This document shows, one piece after another, positions 26,186 through 34,528 of a DNA stretch of 60,976 bases. Numbering within the stretch: the first letter of the stretch is position 1; the number at the start of each line of letters is the position of its first letter. The notes beneath the pieces are model-generated. The model was given only the letters and a program-made list of their open reading frames with translations, had not been told where the DNA came from and made no database searches. The DNA is from Methylobacterium platani (GTDB lineage Bacteria > Pseudomonadota > Alphaproteobacteria > Rhizobiales > Beijerinckiaceae). A program made the translations under genes and the position numbers. Where the stretch lies: assembly GCF_001653715.1 (NCBI RefSeq), contig NZ_LWHQ01000058.1, positions 1 through 60,976 on the forward strand. Reading direction: 5' to 3'.

Positions 26186-27886
26186 TCAGCGTGCGGCGGT
26201 GTCCCGCTCGTCGAAGATGTCCCGGTCCTTGGTCTCGGGCACGAAGAGCAGGCCGAGCACGAAGGTCATCAGGGCGATGACGATCGGGTACCAGAGGCCG
26301 TAATAGATGTCGCCGGTCTGGGCCACCATCGCGAAGGCGGTGGCGGGCAGGAGGCCGCCGAACCAGCCGTTGCCGATGTGGTAGGGCAGGGACATCGAGG
26401 TGTAGCGGATCCGGGTCGGGAACAGCTCGACCAGGGCCGCGGCGATCGGGCCGTAGACCATCGTGACGAAGAGCACGAGGACGAAGAGCAGCCCGATCAC
26501 GCCGGCGACCTGCGGCCGGAAGATGTCGAACGGATTCGCCATCTTCACCACCTGGGAATCGCCCGCCTTCGGGTAGCCGGCGGCCTGGAGCGCGGTCGCC
26601 GCGGCCTTGTTGAACTCCGCCGCCGGGGCTCCTGCCGCGAACGGGACCTCGGTGCCGTTGATCCGCACCACCGTCGGCTGGCCGGCCGGCGCGGCCTCGG
26701 TGGTGTAGCGCACCGAGGACTTGGCGAGGTAGTCGCGGGCGAGGTCGCACGGCGCCGAGAACACCCGGGTGCCGACGGGGTTGAACAGGCTGCCGCACTG
26801 GGCCGGATCGGCCACCACGGTCACCTTCACGGTCTCGATCGCCTTCTCGAGGGCGGGGTTGGCCAGCGTGGTGATCTGCTTGAACACCGGGAAGAAGCTG
26901 AGCGCCGCGATCAGGCAGCCGGCCAGGATGATCGGCTTGCGGCCGATCTTGTCCGAGAGCCAGCCGAACACCACGAAGAAGCCGGTGCCCAGGAGCAGCG
27001 CCCAGGCGATCAAGAGGTTCGCCGTGTAGCCGTCGACCTTCAGGATCGATTGCAGGAAGAACAGGGCGTAGAACTGGCCGGTATACCACACCACGCCCTG
27101 GCCGGCGACGAGGCCGAGCAGCGCGATCAAGGCGATCTTGGCGTTGCCCCACTGGCCGAACGCCTCGGTGAGGGGGGCCTTCGAGGTCTTGCCCTCGTCC
27201 TTCATGCGCTGGAAGGCCGGCGATTCGCTGAGCTGCAGCCGGATCCAGAGCGAGATGCCGAGCAGCAGCACCGAGACCAGGAACGGGATGCGCCAGCCCC
27301 ATTCGGCGAAGGCGGCCTCGCCGGTGAAGCTCCGCACCGCCAGGATCACCACCAGCGACAGGAACAGGCCGAGCGTCGCCGTGGTCTGGATCCAGCTGGT
27401 GTAGAAGCCGCGCCGGCCCTGCGGCGCGTGCTCGGCGACGTAGGTCGCCGCCCCGCCGTACTCGCCGCCGAGGGCCAGGCCTTGGGCTAGCCGCAGCACG
27501 ATCAGGATGATCGGCGCCGCGATGCCGATCTGCGCGGCGTTGGGCAGGATGCCGACGATGAAGGTCGACAGGCCCATGATCAGGATGGTGACCAGGAAGG
27601 TGTATTTGCGCCCGACGATGTCGCCGACGCGCCCGAACACCAGGGCGCCGAACGGCCGCACCAGGAAGCCCGCCGCGAAGGCGAGCAGCGCGAAGATGTC
27701 CCGGGTCGCCGGCGGGTAGGACGAGAAGAACTGCGCGCCGATGATGCCGGCGAGCGAGCCGTAGAGGTAGAAGTCGTACCACTCGAACACGGTGCCGAGG
27801 GAGGAGGCCAGGATGACCTTCTTCTCCTCCCGCGTCATCGGGCGCGCGGCATCGCCGGTTGTCCCGAGGGCGGCTGAGCTTGCCAT
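26186..27886 (-). CDS. MFS metabolite:H+ symporter (MHS family) with large soluble insert
   Basis: A 566-residue carrier. It has the MHS N-terminus ILASSLGTVFEWYDFYLYGS, the loop 2-3 motif GRVGDIVGRKYTFLVTI, the helix-4 stretch RLAQGLALGGEYGGAATYV, and SDKIGRKPIILAGCLIAAL in the second half. Between about residues 355 and 465 there is a roughly 110-residue non-membrane insert containing two Cys (DPAQCGSLF, SAPCDLARD) before the next helix, making the protein longer than classic 430-residue members. ATG 27886 is preceded by GGAGGAAC, which fixes the start over the frame opening at 27931. Likely substrate: a small carboxylic acid. Confidence 0.9.
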   Translation of the reverse strand: MASSAALGTTGDAARPMTREEKKVILASSLGTVFEWYDFYLYGSLAGIIGAQFFSSYPPATRDIFALLAFAAGFLVRPFGALVFGRVGDIVGRKYTFLVTILIMGLSTFIVGILPNAAQIGIAAPIILIVLRLAQGLALGGEYGGAATYVAEHAPQGRRGFYTSWIQTTATLGLFLSLVVILAVRSFTGEAAFAEWGWRIPFLVSVLLLGISLWIRLQLSESPAFQRMKDEGKTSKAPLTEAFGQWGNAKIALIALLGLVAGQGVVWYTGQFYALFFLQSILKVDGYTANLLIAWALLLGTGFFVVFGWLSDKIGRKPIILAGCLIAALSFFPVFKQITTLANPALEKAIETVKVTVVADPAQCGSLFNPVGTRVFSAPCDLARDYLAKSSVRYTTEAAPAGQPTVVRINGTEVPFAAGAPAAEFNKAAATALQAAGYPKAGDSQVVKMANPFDIFRPQVAGVIGLLFVLVLFVTMVYGPIAAALVELFPTRIRYTSMSLPYHIGNGWFGGLLPATAFAMVAQTGDIYYGLWYPIVIALMTFVLGLLFVPETKDRDIFDERDTAAR

Positions 27887-28204
27887 GGGGGTTGTTCCTC
27901 CTTGGGGGAGCGTTTCCGTGAGGGACGGCACGCATCGCCCGCGCGAATCTTCGCCGCGTCGGGGATGGCGCGTTGGGATGAACCTGGGTGTCCGCGGCGG
28001 CCCGGCCGGGCAGGGGGATGGAAACCGCCCGCTCGCGCGTGATCCGCCGCTGACGAATCGTTAAGCCAGCCGTGCCGTCCGGCCCATCCGACAATTCGTC
28101 GTGAGACTTAGGTCGTGAGACTTCCGTCGGGGGCGAGACCGCCCGAAGGGCGGCCGAGGGTGGAAGCGGGCATGGCGCATGCCGCCATGCTCACGACGTG
28201 CGCG

Positions 28205-28423
28205 TTACGAGCGCCGCCCCGTCCCGGCCGGCGGCGCCTCGACCGGCTGCTGTCGGCTCACCTGTTCCACCCGGCGCGGCAGCTCGCGCAGGAGCGCGGT
28301 GCGCCGGTATGGCGTGAGCTTCCGCCAGGCCTTGATCTCCGGCACGGTCCGGCCGCAGCCCAGGCACCAGCCGGTCTTCCCGTCCCACGCGCACACCCCG
28401 GTGCAGGGGTCGTCCTTCTTCAT
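28205..28423 (-). CDS. DUF1289 family small cysteine protein
   Basis: A 72-residue protein carrying the DUF1289 pattern at residues 5-33: DPCTGVCAWDGKTGWCLGCG, then RTVPEIKAWRKLTPYRR. The four Cys suggest zinc or iron-sulfur binding, but no role has been established for the family. ATG 28423 is chosen because the conserved motif begins straight after. Its start lies at the edge of a dispersed repeat that separates it from the nickel/cobalt genes. Confidence 0.85.
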   Translation of the reverse strand: MKKDDPCTGVCAWDGKTGWCLGCGRTVPEIKAWRKLTPYRRTALLRELPRRVEQVSRQQPVEAPPAGTGRRS

Positions 28424-28426
28424 GCT

Positions 28427-28535
28427 GGAGCATTTTCCGACGAGGTGGATGCCGGCTCGTCGCAAGACGATGCGGCGGAATCAATGACCTGGAGCAGCGC
28501 CCGGTTGCAGGGCGATCGGGTGCGGCTCCAGGATC
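28427..28535. repeat. Rhizobiales-type dispersed intergenic repeat
   Basis: The stretch starting GGAGCATTTTCCGACGAG resembles intergenic repeats I know to be frequent in Bradyrhizobium, Mesorhizobium and Methylobacterium genomes. It holds two inverted repeats: CGACGAG / CTCGTCG (28438-28444, 28456-28462) and CCTGGAGC / GCTCCAGG (28488-28495, 28525-28532). Copy number cannot be judged from one window. Confidence 0.6.
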
Positions 28536-28570
28536 TCCGTGCCCCGGGCGCCATTCGTGCTCGACAATCG

Positions 28571-28590
28571 ATAGGGTACCCCCCTATATA
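28571..28590 (+). promoter_or_regulatory. Putative RcnR/CsoR-type operator
   Basis: ATAGGGTACCCCCCTATATA lies 27 bp before the repressor gene. The C-tract flanked by TA-rich ends and the inverted arms ATAGGG/CCCTAT match the style of operators bound by RcnR/FrmR-type repressors (known from E. coli and cyanobacterial relatives). It is placed where the promoter would be, so metal-relieved autorepression of the rcnR-rcnA pair is inferred. Confidence 0.65.
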
Positions 28591-28616
28591 TCCACTCACG
28601 CGCGAAAGCTGCCCCC

Positions 28617-28895
28617 ATGGCCCATACGATCAAGGACAAGACCAAGCTGCTGGCGCGCGTGCGCCGGATCAAGGGACAGGCGGAGGCGGTCGAGCGCGCA
28701 TTGGAGGCGGAGATCGGCTGCGCCGACGTGCTGATGCTGGTCGCCTCGATGCGCGGGGCCATCAACGGCCTGACCGCCGAGCTGATGGAAGACCACATCC
28801 GCCACCACGTCGTGAACCCGGACAGCGAGCCGGATCCCGACCGCGCCAGGGGAGCGGCCGAGCTGATCGAGGTGGTGAAGACCTACCTCAAGTAA
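28617..28895 (+). CDS. Metal-sensing repressor of the RcnR/FrmR (CsoR) family
   Basis: A 92-residue all-helical repressor. Typical core: KLLARVRRIKGQAEAVERAL, a Cys in EIGCADVLMLVASMRGAING, and HIRHHVV near the end. The His after the start (MAHTIKDK) together with Cys and the later His residues suits nickel/cobalt sensing in the RcnR manner, though FrmR-type sensing of formaldehyde uses a similar scaffold and formaldehyde is relevant to methylotrophs. The gene for an RcnA exporter 14 bp downstream favours nickel/cobalt. Confidence 0.9.
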   Translation: MAHTIKDKTKLLARVRRIKGQAEAVERALEAEIGCADVLMLVASMRGAINGLTAELMEDHIRHHVVNPDSEPDPDRARGAAELIEVVKTYLK

Positions 28896-28909
28896 GGAAG
28901 GCCCATGCC

Positions 28910-30031
28910 ATGACCCCTTTGACCGACCTGCTTCAGCAGGGGACGGCGCACGCCTGGCTGTTCGTGCCGACCGCGATCCTGCTCGGTGCGCTGCACGGCC
29001 TCGAGCCCGGCCACAGCAAGACGATGATGGCGGCGTTCATCATCGCGGTGCGCGGCACGGTCATGCAGGCGGTGCTCCTGGGGCTGGCGGCCACCCTCTC
29101 GCATACGGCGGTGGTGTGGGCGATCGCCCTGGGCGGACAATATGTCGGCCGGCACTACGCCGGGGAGGCGTCGGAGCCGTACTTCCAGCTCGCCTCGGCG
29201 GTCCTCATCGTCGGCATCGCGCTCTGGATGGCGTGGCGGACCTGGCGCGAGCAGCACCACCACCATGACCACGATGACGCCGCGCACCCCGTCACCACCG
29301 GCACCGGCCTGCTGACGCTGGCGGTGTTCGAGGACGGCGTGCCGCCGCGCTGGCGCGTGCGCAGCGCGCGCGGCACGCTGCCGGAGGCCGGGGCGCTGAC
29401 CGTCGAAACCCTGCGCCCGGACGGCACCCGGCAGGTATTCGGGTTCGTGCGCCGCGGCGACGTCCTCGAGAGCCTGGACGAGATCCCGGAGCCGCATGCC
29501 TTCACGGCCCGGCTGCGCCTCGACGCCCCGGCCGGGACGGAGATCCACGAGGTCGCGTTCGAGGAGCACGACCACCTGAATCACGATCACCCGGACCTGG
29601 GCGACGAGGACGACGCGCATGCCCGCGCCCATGCCGACGACATCCGGCGGCGCTTCGCGGGCCGGACCGTGACCACCGGGCAGATCGTCCTGTTCGGCCT
29701 GACCGGCGGCCTGATCCCGTGCCCGGCGGCGATCACCGTCCTGCTGCTGTGCATTCAGCTCAAGCAGTTCAGCCTCGGCTTCGCGCTGGTGGTGTGCTTC
29801 AGCATCGGCCTGGCGCTGACGATGGTGTCGGCGGGCGTGCTGGCGGCGCTGAGCGTCAAGCACGTCGCCTCGCGCTGGTCCGGGTTCGGCAGCGTCGCCC
29901 GGCAGGCTCCCTACGCCTCGGCCGTGCTGATCGTGCTGGTCGGCCTCTATACCGGCTGGCTCGGGTGGCAGGGCATCCGGCACGGCGCGGCGGACCATGC
30001 GGCCGGGACCGGCATCGCCCGCGCGGCGTGA
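28910..30031 (+). CDS. rcnA: Nickel/cobalt exporter RcnA
   Basis: A 373-residue inner-membrane efflux protein of the NicO family. TM1-2 contain LLGALHGLEPGHSKTMMAAF, the metal-handling motif of the family. A His-rich cytoplasmic loop (EQHHHHDHDD, later EEHDHLNHDHPD and further His/Asp) lies between the N- and C-terminal membrane halves; the C-terminal half has LTGGLIPCPAAITVLLLCIQ. ATG 28910 follows the repressor stop by 14 bp, forming an operon. The loop between the two His clusters also holds a soluble domain (about residues 130-220) found in longer members. Confidence 0.92.
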   Translation: MTPLTDLLQQGTAHAWLFVPTAILLGALHGLEPGHSKTMMAAFIIAVRGTVMQAVLLGLAATLSHTAVVWAIALGGQYVGRHYAGEASEPYFQLASAVLIVGIALWMAWRTWREQHHHHDHDDAAHPVTTGTGLLTLAVFEDGVPPRWRVRSARGTLPEAGALTVETLRPDGTRQVFGFVRRGDVLESLDEIPEPHAFTARLRLDAPAGTEIHEVAFEEHDHLNHDHPDLGDEDDAHARAHADDIRRRFAGRTVTTGQIVLFGLTGGLIPCPAAITVLLLCIQLKQFSLGFALVVCFSIGLALTMVSAGVLAALSVKHVASRWSGFGSVARQAPYASAVLIVLVGLYTGWLGWQGIRHGAADHAAGTGIARAA

Positions 30032-30169
30032 GGCCGGCTGTCGCGCTTCCGCCGTCATCGCCCCCTTGCGCCTGCGCACTCCGCCACGGCTGGCGCGGCT
30101 CCCCCGCGGGAACGAGGATGCCGGGCCGGCATTGACCGTTCCGAGTGCCGGGAGCCGGGAAGACACACC

Positions 30170-30670
30170 ATGCGTCGCGACCTGATCGTCCTCACCCTCG
30201 CCGCCAGCCTCCTGGGCGCCGGCGCCGAGGCGCAGCCGCTGCGCGGGTCCGGTCCGGCGGGTCACGGCGGCGTCGCCCAGGCCGGGCGCCTGCAGTTCCA
30301 GCCGGTACGGGGCGGCCGCGCCGCGATCTACGACCTGCGCGGGCGCCACGGCCGGGGCGGGGCGTTCCACGGCCGCCGGTTCGCCGGCTACGGCGGCACC
30401 ACCTTCGCGGCGCCCCTGGGGCTCTACGGCGCGGGCCTCTACGGCGCGAACGGCGCCCTCGAGCCCGGCCTCGTCGCCGAGCCGTATTTCAAGCTGCCGC
30501 GGCCGAGCGAGCTGGTGCCCTCCGCCTGGGGCGAGGGCACCTACGGCATCCCGACCGTCTCGGGGATTCCGCCCCAGCCGAAGGCCGATCCGGTGCTCTA
30601 CGTCATCAACGGCGGCGAGCGCCCGGTCGGCGGCGCCCGGGTGGTCTCGGTCCAGGCCCCGCGGCGGTAA
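30170..30670 (+). CDS. Secreted hypothetical protein, Gly/Arg/His-rich
   Basis: A 166-residue protein with an N-terminal signal (MRRDLIVLTLAASLLGAGAE then AQ). The mature region is Gly-rich with GRHGRGGAFHGRRFAGYGGT and LGLYGAGLYGANGALEPGLV, then a more ordered end, PVLYVINGGERPVGGARVVS. No family recognised. Basic and Gly-rich exported proteins of this kind are common in Methylobacterium. It stands alone between rcnA and the kinase gene. Confidence 0.7.
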   Translation: MRRDLIVLTLAASLLGAGAEAQPLRGSGPAGHGGVAQAGRLQFQPVRGGRAAIYDLRGRHGRGGAFHGRRFAGYGGTTFAAPLGLYGAGLYGANGALEPGLVAEPYFKLPRPSELVPSAWGEGTYGIPTVSGIPPQPKADPVLYVINGGERPVGGARVVSVQAPRR

Positions 30671-30821
30671 GTCCCGGGAACCGGCACGGGACAGCGCCGG
30701 CGCGGACGGGACGGGCGCTCGCCTGCCCGGCCGCGATTTGGTATGGCATCCGGGTGATGCAGACCTCGCCCCACGCGCCGCCGATGCCGCCGATCCGGAT
30801 CGATCCCGGGCGCATGGGCGC

Positions 30822-31607
30822 ATGAGCGGTCCGGTGACGAGGCTCGCCGAGGTCGCGGCCGCCGATCCGGCGGACGAGGCCGCCGCCCTGCGCCGGGAGG
30901 TCGCGTCCCTGCGCCGGGCGCTGGCCGAGCGCGACGCCTTCCTGGCCGGCGTGGCGCACGAATTGCGCAACCCGATGACCCCGATCCTCGGCCAGGTCGA
31001 GCGCCTGCTCGCCGCCGCCGAGCGCGACGCGCCGGAGGGCCGGGTGGCGCAGGGGCTGGCGCAGCTGCGCTGGCTCGTCGAGCGCTACGTGCGCCGGGCG
31101 ACGACCCTCCTCGACGTCTCGCGGGTCCAGGCCGGGCAGCTCGCGCCGCTCGCCGCCCCCGTGCCGCTGGCCGAGGTGGCGGGCGAGGTGGCGGCGGCCC
31201 TGCAGCCGATGGCGGCCCATGCCGGCAGCGCGATCAGGGTGAGCGTGCCGGACGACCTGGTCCTGTCCTGCGAGCGCCTCGCCCTCGACCAGATCCTCGA
31301 CAACCTGATCACCAACGCGATCAAGTACGGCGATGGCAGCGAGATCGCGGTCTCAGGCATCCGGGACGGCACGATCGCGCGGATCCGGGTGAGCGACCGC
31401 GGCGTCGGCATCGCGGAAGCCGACCAGGCCCGCATCTTCGAGCGCTTCGCGCGCGCGGTCGCCGATCCCGGCACGGCGCCGACCGGCTTCGGCGTCGGGC
31501 TGTGGCTGGTGCGCCGCCTTGCCGAGGCGATGGGCGGCGGCGTCGCGGTCGAGAGCCGCCCTGGCGACGGCGCGACCTTCACGGTAACCCTTCCCCTCCA
31601 CGCATAG
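30822..31607 (+). CDS. Soluble sensor histidine kinase of the KaiC cassette
   Basis: A 261-residue kinase with no membrane segment. A short coiled coil (about residues 18-38, EAAALRREVASLRRALAERD) leads into a HisKA box VAHELRNPMTPILGQVERL with the phospho-acceptor His, and a complete HATPase domain: N box LDNLITNAIKYG, G1 SDRGVGIAEAD, G2 TGFGVGLWLVRRLAEAMGGG. No PAS or GAF input domain is present, so a partner protein must supply the signal. The KaiC-like gene starts 18 bp downstream and a receiver follows it, which makes KaiC the obvious candidate partner. Confidence 0.9.
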   Translation: MSGPVTRLAEVAAADPADEAAALRREVASLRRALAERDAFLAGVAHELRNPMTPILGQVERLLAAAERDAPEGRVAQGLAQLRWLVERYVRRATTLLDVSRVQAGQLAPLAAPVPLAEVAGEVAAALQPMAAHAGSAIRVSVPDDLVLSCERLALDQILDNLITNAIKYGDGSEIAVSGIRDGTIARIRVSDRGVGIAEADQARIFERFARAVADPGTAPTGFGVGLWLVRRLAEAMGGGVAVESRPGDGATFTVTLPLHA

Positions 31608-31625
31608 ACGAGACGGCGACCGAGC

Positions 31626-33155
31626 ATGCGGATGACGGGGACGGGACCCAGCCTGGGACAGGCCGGTGCCTATGGCGGGCTGGAACGGGTCCCGACCGGG
31701 ATCGCCGGTCTCGACGCGATCCTCGGCGGCGGGCTGTTTCGCGGCGGCGTCTACATCGTCCAGGGCACGCCCGGCTCCGGCAAGACCATCTTCGGCAACC
31801 AGGCCTGCTACACGCATGCCGCGGAGGGTCGTTCCGGAGGCGGCGCGCCGGAGCACCGGGCGCTCTACGTCACGCTGCTCGCCGAGAGCCACGCCCGGAT
31901 GCTCGGCCACATCGCGCCGCTCGGCTTCTTCGACCCGGCACTGATCCCCGACCGGATCACCTATCTCAGCGCCTTCCGCACCCTGCAGGACGAGGGGCTG
32001 TCCGGCCTCCTGACCCTGCTGCGGCGCGAGACCGCCGCCCGGGAGGCGAGCCTCGTCGTGCTCGACGGCCTGGTGGCGGCGGAGGAGACCGCCTCCTCGG
32101 CCCTCGAGTTCAAGACCTTCATCCACGAATTGCAGACCCAGGCCGCCGCCACCGGCACCACCGTGCTGCTCCTCACCAGCGCCTCGGCCGGGGCCGACAT
32201 GGTGGCGGCCGAGCACACGATGGTGGACGGGCTCATCGCCCTGTCGAGCCGGCTCGTCGGCCGCCGGGCCGAGCGCGAGCTCGAGGTGCGCAAGTTCCGC
32301 GGCAGCGGCTTCCTGCGCGGGCGCCACGCCGTCCGCATCACCGACGCGGGGGTCCGGGTCTTCCCGCGCATCGAGGCGTGCTTGCGGGTGCCGAGCCGGC
32401 GCGACCACGTCGAGGGACCGCCCCTCACCACCGGGCTGCCCGCCCTCGACGCGATGCTGGGCGGCGGCCTGCCGCACCATTCCACGACCCTCGTCGGCGG
32501 CCCCGCCGGCATCGGCAAGACGACGCTCGGCCTGCAGTTCCTCGGCGCCGACCCGGAGGCGCCGGGCCTCGTCTGCGGGTTCTACGAGAGCGAGGCCGCG
32601 ATCCTCGCCAAGGCGCGGGCCCTGAGGCTGCCGGTCGCCGGCCTGATCGAGAGCGGCCGGGTCGCGGTGATGTGGCAGCCGGCGACCGAGGGGCTGATCG
32701 ACGAGACCTGCGCCGATCTCCTCGACGCGATCCGGAACCGGGGGGTCCGGCGCGTGTTCATCGACGGTCTGGACGCGATGAGCCGGATCGCAGGGGATCA
32801 GGACCGGATCGTCCGCATCTTCGCCGCTCTCACGGCGGAGCTCAGGGCGCTGGGCGTGACCGCGATGTACACCCGGGAGACCGACCTGCGCGGCACCTTC
32901 CTCGATGCCCCCTCCGGCGAGCCGTCGCTGCGGCAGACCTCCAGCGTCGCCGAGAACGTGGTGCTGATGCGCTCCTGCGTCCTGCGCTCGGGCGTCCACC
33001 GCCTGATCGCCGTCGCCAAGGCGCGGGATTCGCAGATCGACCCGCGCCTGCGCGTCTTCGACATCCGGCCGGGCGGCCTGGCGATCGACGACGGCCCGGA
33101 CCGGGCCGAGGCGATCCTGGCCGACCGCGACCTCACGAGAAGCGGCGGGGAATAG
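31626..33155 (+). CDS. kaiC: Two-domain KaiC-like ATPase
   Basis: A 509-residue RecA-fold ATPase with the KaiC CI and CII duplication. CI: PTGIAGLDAILGGGLFRGGV, Walker A GTPGSGKT (about residues 48-55). CII: TTGLPALDAMLGGGLPHHST, Walker A GGPAGIGKT (about residues 292-300). At the catalytic position CI reads VTLLAESH and CII CGFYESEA, each keeping only the second of the two Glu usual in KaiC (alignment by eye). The CII phosphosite region reads LRQTSSVAENVVLM, so Ser-Ser may replace Ser-Thr. No kaiA or kaiB is nearby. It sits between a histidine kinase and a receiver, so a signalling role is inferred. Confidence 0.88.
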   Translation: MRMTGTGPSLGQAGAYGGLERVPTGIAGLDAILGGGLFRGGVYIVQGTPGSGKTIFGNQACYTHAAEGRSGGGAPEHRALYVTLLAESHARMLGHIAPLGFFDPALIPDRITYLSAFRTLQDEGLSGLLTLLRRETAAREASLVVLDGLVAAEETASSALEFKTFIHELQTQAAATGTTVLLLTSASAGADMVAAEHTMVDGLIALSSRLVGRRAERELEVRKFRGSGFLRGRHAVRITDAGVRVFPRIEACLRVPSRRDHVEGPPLTTGLPALDAMLGGGLPHHSTTLVGGPAGIGKTTLGLQFLGADPEAPGLVCGFYESEAAILAKARALRLPVAGLIESGRVAVMWQPATEGLIDETCADLLDAIRNRGVRRVFIDGLDAMSRIAGDQDRIVRIFAALTAELRALGVTAMYTRETDLRGTFLDAPSGEPSLRQTSSVAENVVLMRSCVLRSGVHRLIAVAKARDSQIDPRLRVFDIRPGGLAIDDGPDRAEAILADRDLTRSGGE

Positions 33156-33159
33156 GCCC

Positions 33160-33531
33160 GTGGCGACGGTGCTCATCGTGGACGACGAGTTCGGCATCGC
33201 CGAATTGCTGGACGCCGTCCTCTCCGACGAGGGCCACACCGTGGTCACCGCGGCCAACGGCCGCCAGGGGCTCGCCCGGATCGCCGCGAGCCCGCCCGAC
33301 CTGATCTTCCTCGACTTCATGATGCCGGTGATGGACGGGCCGGCGATGCTGGCCGCCCTGATCGCCGCGCCGGCGACGCGGGCGATCCCGGTCGTGATGA
33401 TGAGCTCGATGCCGGAGGAGACCGTGCGCGAGCGCGCCTCCGGCCACGCCGCCTTCCTGCGCAAGCCCTTCCGGATCGCCCAGGTCCGCGCCCTCGTCGA
33501 GGCGCTGGTGGCGGGCGCCGGAGATACTTGA
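33160..33531 (+). CDS. Single-domain response regulator of the KaiC cassette
   Basis: A 123-residue CheY-like receiver with no output domain. The acidic pocket is VDDE at the start, the phospho-acceptor Asp is in LIFLDFMMPVMDGP, and the conserved Ser/Thr and Lys are in VVMMSSMPEE and AAFLRKPFRI. Starts at GTG 33160, 4 bp after the KaiC stop, so it is co-expressed. Being output-less, it must act by protein contact or as a phosphate sink or relay. Confidence 0.92.
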   Translation: MATVLIVDDEFGIAELLDAVLSDEGHTVVTAANGRQGLARIAASPPDLIFLDFMMPVMDGPAMLAALIAAPATRAIPVVMMSSMPEETVRERASGHAAFLRKPFRIAQVRALVEALVAGAGDT

Positions 33532-33540
33532 CTGAGTCAA
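33528..33540. promoter_or_regulatory. Palindromic operator before the MarR-GNAT gene
   Basis: TTGACTGAGTCAA is a perfect 13-bp palindrome around a central G, overlapping the stop of the response-regulator gene and 43 bp before the MarR-GNAT start. TTGACT-like half sites occur in MarR-family operators, so autoregulation is plausible. Confidence 0.5.
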
Positions 33541-33582
33541 CCAACCGGACGATCCTGCCCCCGGATACGAGGAGGCGGGCCG

Positions 33583-34518
33583 ATGGGGCGCGACGAGGCG
33601 GTCGATCCGGCGACGGTCGGGGCGGTGCGGGAATTCGGCCGGTTCTACACCCGGCAGATCGGCCTCCTCGAGGAGGGGCTGCACCGCAGCGCGTTCTCGC
33701 TCACCGAGGCGCGGGTGCTCTACGAGCTCGCCCAGCGCGATCGCCTGACCGCCTCGGTCCTCGGCCAGGATCTCGGGCTCGATGCCGGTTACCTGAGCCG
33801 CCTGCTCAAGCGCTTCGAGGCGCAGGGCCTGGTGACCCGCCGCACCGCCGCGGGCGACGGGCGGCGCCAGGTCCTGGCCCTGACGCCGGCCGGGCAGGCG
33901 GCCTTCGCGCCCCTCGACGCGGCGTCGCGCCGCGAGGTGGAGGCGCTGCTGGCCCGGCTCGCGCCCGCCGACCGCGCGGCGCTCGTCGGCGCGATGGCGC
34001 GGGTGCGCCGGCTCCTCGGCGACCCTGCGCAGGAGCGGGCCCCCGCGATCCTGCGCGATCCGGCCCCCGGCGATCTCGGCTGGATCGCCCACCGCCAGGG
34101 CCTGCTCTACGCCGCCGAATACGGGTTCGACCTCTCCTTCGAGGCCCTGGTGGCCGAGATCCTCGCCGGGTTCGTGCGCGACTTCGATCCGGCCCGGGCC
34201 GGAGCCTGGATCGCCGCGCAGGAGGACGGCGTGTCGGGTAGCGTGTTCCTGGCGCCGCAATCGGACACGGTCGCGAAGCTGCGCCTGCTCTACGTCGAGC
34301 CCGCCGCCCGCGGCCAGGGCCTCGGCCGGCGCCTCACCGAGGCCTGCATCGCCGGGGCGCGGGAGCGCGGCTACCGGCAGCTGACGCTCTGGACCAACGA
34401 CGTGCTCACGGCCGCCCGGCGGATCTACGCGCAGGCGGGCTTCCGGCTCGTCGAGAGTGCGCCGCACCGCTCGTTCGGGCGGGACCTGGTGGGGGAGACC
34501 TGGGTGCTGGACCTGTGA
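33583..34518 (+). CDS. MarR family regulator fused to a GNAT acetyltransferase
   Basis: A 311-residue fusion. Residues about 15-145 form a MarR winged helix: FSLTEARVLYELAQRDRLTA, LGLDAGYLSRLLKRFEAQGL (recognition helix), VTRRTAAGDGRRQVLALT (wing). Residues about 155-311 are a GNAT domain with the acetyl-CoA loop LLYVEPAARGQGLGRRLTEA and a C-terminal WTNDVLTAARRIYAQAGFRL. This fusion type is widespread in bacteria; targets are mostly unknown. ATG 33583 follows a GAGGAGG-like ribosome site. It converges on pncC. Confidence 0.92.
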   Translation: MGRDEAVDPATVGAVREFGRFYTRQIGLLEEGLHRSAFSLTEARVLYELAQRDRLTASVLGQDLGLDAGYLSRLLKRFEAQGLVTRRTAAGDGRRQVLALTPAGQAAFAPLDAASRREVEALLARLAPADRAALVGAMARVRRLLGDPAQERAPAILRDPAPGDLGWIAHRQGLLYAAEYGFDLSFEALVAEILAGFVRDFDPARAGAWIAAQEDGVSGSVFLAPQSDTVAKLRLLYVEPAARGQGLGRRLTEACIAGARERGYRQLTLWTNDVLTAARRIYAQAGFRLVESAPHRSFGRDLVGETWVLDL

Positions 34519-34528
34519 GGGAGCGCCC

